This document shows positions 61,410-64,000 of a stretch of 64,000 bases of DNA, one piece after another. The position numbers and the translations under genes are program-made. Position 1 is the first letter of the stretch; every line of letters starts with the position of its first letter. Under the pieces are notes generated by a model. It worked only from the letters and a program-made list of their open reading frames with translations. It was not told where the DNA came from and did no database searches. Origin of the DNA: Zychaea mexicana. Taxonomy: Eukaryota; Mucoromycota; Mucoromycetes; Mucorales; Lichtheimiaceae. The stretch covers positions 124,001 to 188,000 of the forward strand of contig NW_026516730.1 in the NCBI RefSeq assembly GCF_025766255.1, read 5' to 3'.

Positions 61410-64000
61410 TTACTGTGACCGAGAGGCAAACTTCTTGATGGCTGATATTAACTCTGGGAATCTTAATGGCTTCGTGACATATTCATCCTAAAAAAGATAG
61501 TATACACAATGTCAGCAAACAATCCTTATAAAATACGCAAACTCTCTCTTAAAAAAAAACTTACCATTCCTGCATTTAAACACTTTTCTCGATCGCCAAT
61601 CATGGCGTGAGCTGTCAGTGCGATAATGGGAATGTGAGCGTCTGTACCAGACGCCTTTTCAATATCACGGATCTTTTGTGTTGCTTCAAAACCGCCCATG
61701 ACAGGCATCTGAACGTCCATCAGAATAAGATCAAATGCTTGCGACTGGAATGCCTGCACGGCCAATTGGCCGTTGGATACGATCTTGACATGATGACCGA
61801 ATTTCTCGAGGATACGAACCGCCAATTTCTGATTGACAATGTTGTCCTCTGCTAATAAAATCTCGAGCGAGGCCGATTTCGCTGCGTCGCTGGGTAGTGC
61901 GACATGGTTCTCGAGTGCCGGTAAGAGGGTATGTGCAAGATCCAGTCGACTGACGGGCGAGTTGATACAGCTGGTGATGCCTAAATCAATGCATAGCTTC
62001 ATGTTGAGTGGGTGTATGTCGGGTGTGATGAGAACGATCGGCGTGAAGCGCAGGTGCACAATTTCTCGGATACGTTCGGCGTGTGACATTTTGTCGACAA
62101 TGAGCGTGTCGAACAATGGTGCATGGTCGTTGCGTGTTGTTGTTGAGTTAGCAGTGTTGGTAGCCTCTGCTATGCTGGTTACCTTAAAAGGTCGCAGGCC
62201 GAGCTCGCTGATCTGGTTCATCAGGTTGCTTTGATCGCCAGCGGTTTCAAGGAACAAGACGCGGCGGCCTTGGAATCGAGTCAGCTTCTCGCGGATCTCT
62301 TTTTCGCCCATGTGATATTGGCGAAGATTGACGGTAAAGTAGAACTGAGATCCACGGCCATACATGGATTCAACCCACAAATTACCGCCCATCAGCTGCA
62401 CAAAGGCCTTGGAGATCGATAATCCCAAGCCAGTACCGCCATATTTACGCCTATAGATGTCAATAGAATGTTAGCACTTTTGCACATTCTTAGACATATC
62501 AAACGAGTAATCTAGGAAAACTTACGTGGTGCCACCATCAGCTTGTGCAAACGTGTCAAAGATCACATCCAGCTTATCCGATGGAATACCAATACCCGTG
62601 TCACTGACACAGAATTCGACCTTGACGTGGTCGCCCCGCATTTCTATAGCACGTGTTTGCAGCACAACCTCGCCATGGTTCGTAAACTTGACAGCGTTGC
62701 CGATAAGGTTGGTAATCACTTGGCGCAAGCGCAGAGGATCACCGACGAGCTGATCTGGAATCGAGTTGTCGACATTGTAGATGAGATCCAGCTTCTTCTG
62801 GTTCGCCTTGACCGCAAGTGTCTTGAGCACACTAAAGATGGCCGAACGCAGAGAGAACGGAATGGATTCAATCGTCATGCGACCTGCTTCAATCTTGGAG
62901 ATATCCAAAATGTCGTCAATGATGGTCAGCAAGCTGTTGGCTAAGCTGGACACGATCATCAAATTCTCGCGCTGTTGGCGGGATAATTCCGTCTCGAGCG
63001 TCAACGACGTCATGCCAATGATACCATTCATGGGTGTTCTGATTTCGTGACTCATGTTGGCAAGGAATTCACTCTTGGATCGGTTAGCCAGTTCAGCAGC
63101 TTCCTTGGCGAGTCGGTTCTTTTGGATTGCATCACGCAACGAAGCCACCATCTGATTGATCTTGGTCTTGAGCGAGTCCATTTCACCAGAAGCTTCAACC
63201 GTAATCAGACGAGAAAAGTCGTTTTCGGTAGCAGAGGCAGAAATCTGAGCAAAGGCTCGTACTTGCGTCGTCAAATTGGATGCCATGGTATTGACATTGC
63301 TAGTGATTTCGCGCCATACACCCTCAACGTCTTCCACTTCGGCTTGCACGCCCAGTTTGCCTTCAGTACCGACTTCGCGAGCAACGCGTGTCACTTCAGA
63401 TGCGAACGAGTTGAGTTGATCCACCATGGTATTGATCGTGTTCTTGAGCTCGGCAATTTCACCATGTACTTCGACTTCAATCTTTTTGGATAAGTCACCT
63501 TGAGCAACCGCTTTACAGACTGCAGCAATGGCACGAAGTTGATCCGTCAAGTTACTGGCCATCAGGTTGACATTGTCGGTCAAGTCCTTCCAGGTACCAT
63601 CAACACCAATGATCGCTGCTTGGCCACCGAGCATGCCTTCTGTGCCGACTTCTCTTGCCACACGCGTTACTTCTGCAGCAAAGACTCGTAGTTGATCCAC
63701 CATGGAATTTACAGTATCCCTACAAGAGTCAATTATTATAGATGAGCTAACTTGGCCCGTGCGTGTAGCCTGACAATCAACATCAGAAACATCAAACTTA
63801 CTTGAGTTCCAAGATTTCACCTTGCACTTCTACAACAATCTTGCGAGACAAGTCACCCTTGGCAACGGCTGTAGTGACCGTGGCAATCGATCGTACCTGA
63901 GTCGTCAAATTACCAGCCATCATGTTGACGTTGTCAGTCAGGTCCTTCCAAGTACCAGCGACGCCCTGTACAATGGCTTGTCCGCCAAGTTTGCCTTCAG
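61410..64000 (-). CDS. Group III hybrid histidine kinase (Nik1/Os-1 type), 3' part; cut by right edge
   Basis: Four exons are visible (complement): beyond 64000-63802, 63719-62526, 62450-61565, 61487-61410. The visible protein starts inside the HAMP repeat array, recognised by the recurring block [19 protein letters not shown] with [22 protein letters not shown] partners. Then come the HisKA dimerisation domain with the phospho-accepting His in [20 protein letters not shown], an HATPase domain ([51 protein letters not shown]) and a receiver domain ([14 protein letters not shown]; phospho-Asp in [15 protein letters not shown]; Lys in DEYVTKP). It ends with a short tail, SRSQ. These cytosolic kinases feed the HOG osmotic pathway through Ypd1 and Ssk1 and are the sensors targeted by phenylpyrrole and dicarboximide fungicides. 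The N-terminus lies outside the window. Confidence 0.96.

Overview
This is nuclear DNA from a fungus. It carries fungus-only families (a GT15 mannosyltransferase, a group III hybrid histidine kinase, a fused ergothioneine synthase and a siderophore-iron MFS carrier). Its genes are dense with short introns of about 50-110 nt with GT-AG borders, and its intergenic DNA is AT-rich. An early-diverging lineage, probably Mucoromycota/Mucorales, is my best guess; this is inference and no rRNA or other marker is present to settle it.

Layout. 1-775: 5' part of a CH-domain (CAMSAP-like) protein running off the left edge. 776-2241: decayed coding-like sequence. 2242-18238: a cluster of four related anion:cation symporter (Dal5/Tna1-type) MFS genes; one on the minus strand, one minus-strand pseudogene, then two on the plus strand. 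18677-19309: ATG8. 19937-20785: an intronless orphan seven-helix membrane protein. 20786-26814: gene-poor stretch with two TA-flanked Tc1/mariner/pogo-type elements, one carrying a decayed transposase N-terminus. 26815-29163: NCS2 nucleobase permease. 29698-31566: LSM14/Scd6 P-body protein (minus). 32402-36190: two mitochondrial genes in tandem, NDUFAF7 and MIC60. 36387-39151: Egt1 ergothioneine synthase (minus). 41004-43615: siderophore-iron transporter (minus). 45223-47465: USP36-like deubiquitinase (minus). 48569-50207: Sel1-repeat protein (minus). 50844-53200: poly(A) polymerase (minus). 53699-55266: GT15 mannosyltransferase (minus). 55267-59753: repeat-rich gap with a non-autonomous Mutator-type element that has a perfect 9-bp target duplication. 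59754-61187: intronless F-box protein. 61410-64000: hybrid histidine kinase, cut by the right edge.

How they fit together. Most genes are unrelated housekeeping or nutrient-acquisition genes. The links I can support are the tandem transporter family (local duplication, with one copy dead), two adjacent genes for inner-membrane/complex I biogenesis, and three separate nutrient uptake systems (organic anion or vitamin, nucleobase, siderophore iron). I did not find a convincing previously undescribed system. The most distinctive structures are the transporter cluster with shared 15- to 27-nt micro-exons and the three fold-back-prone DNA transposon remnants. Exon borders were set by hand from GT-AG rules, reading-frame continuity and family conservation.
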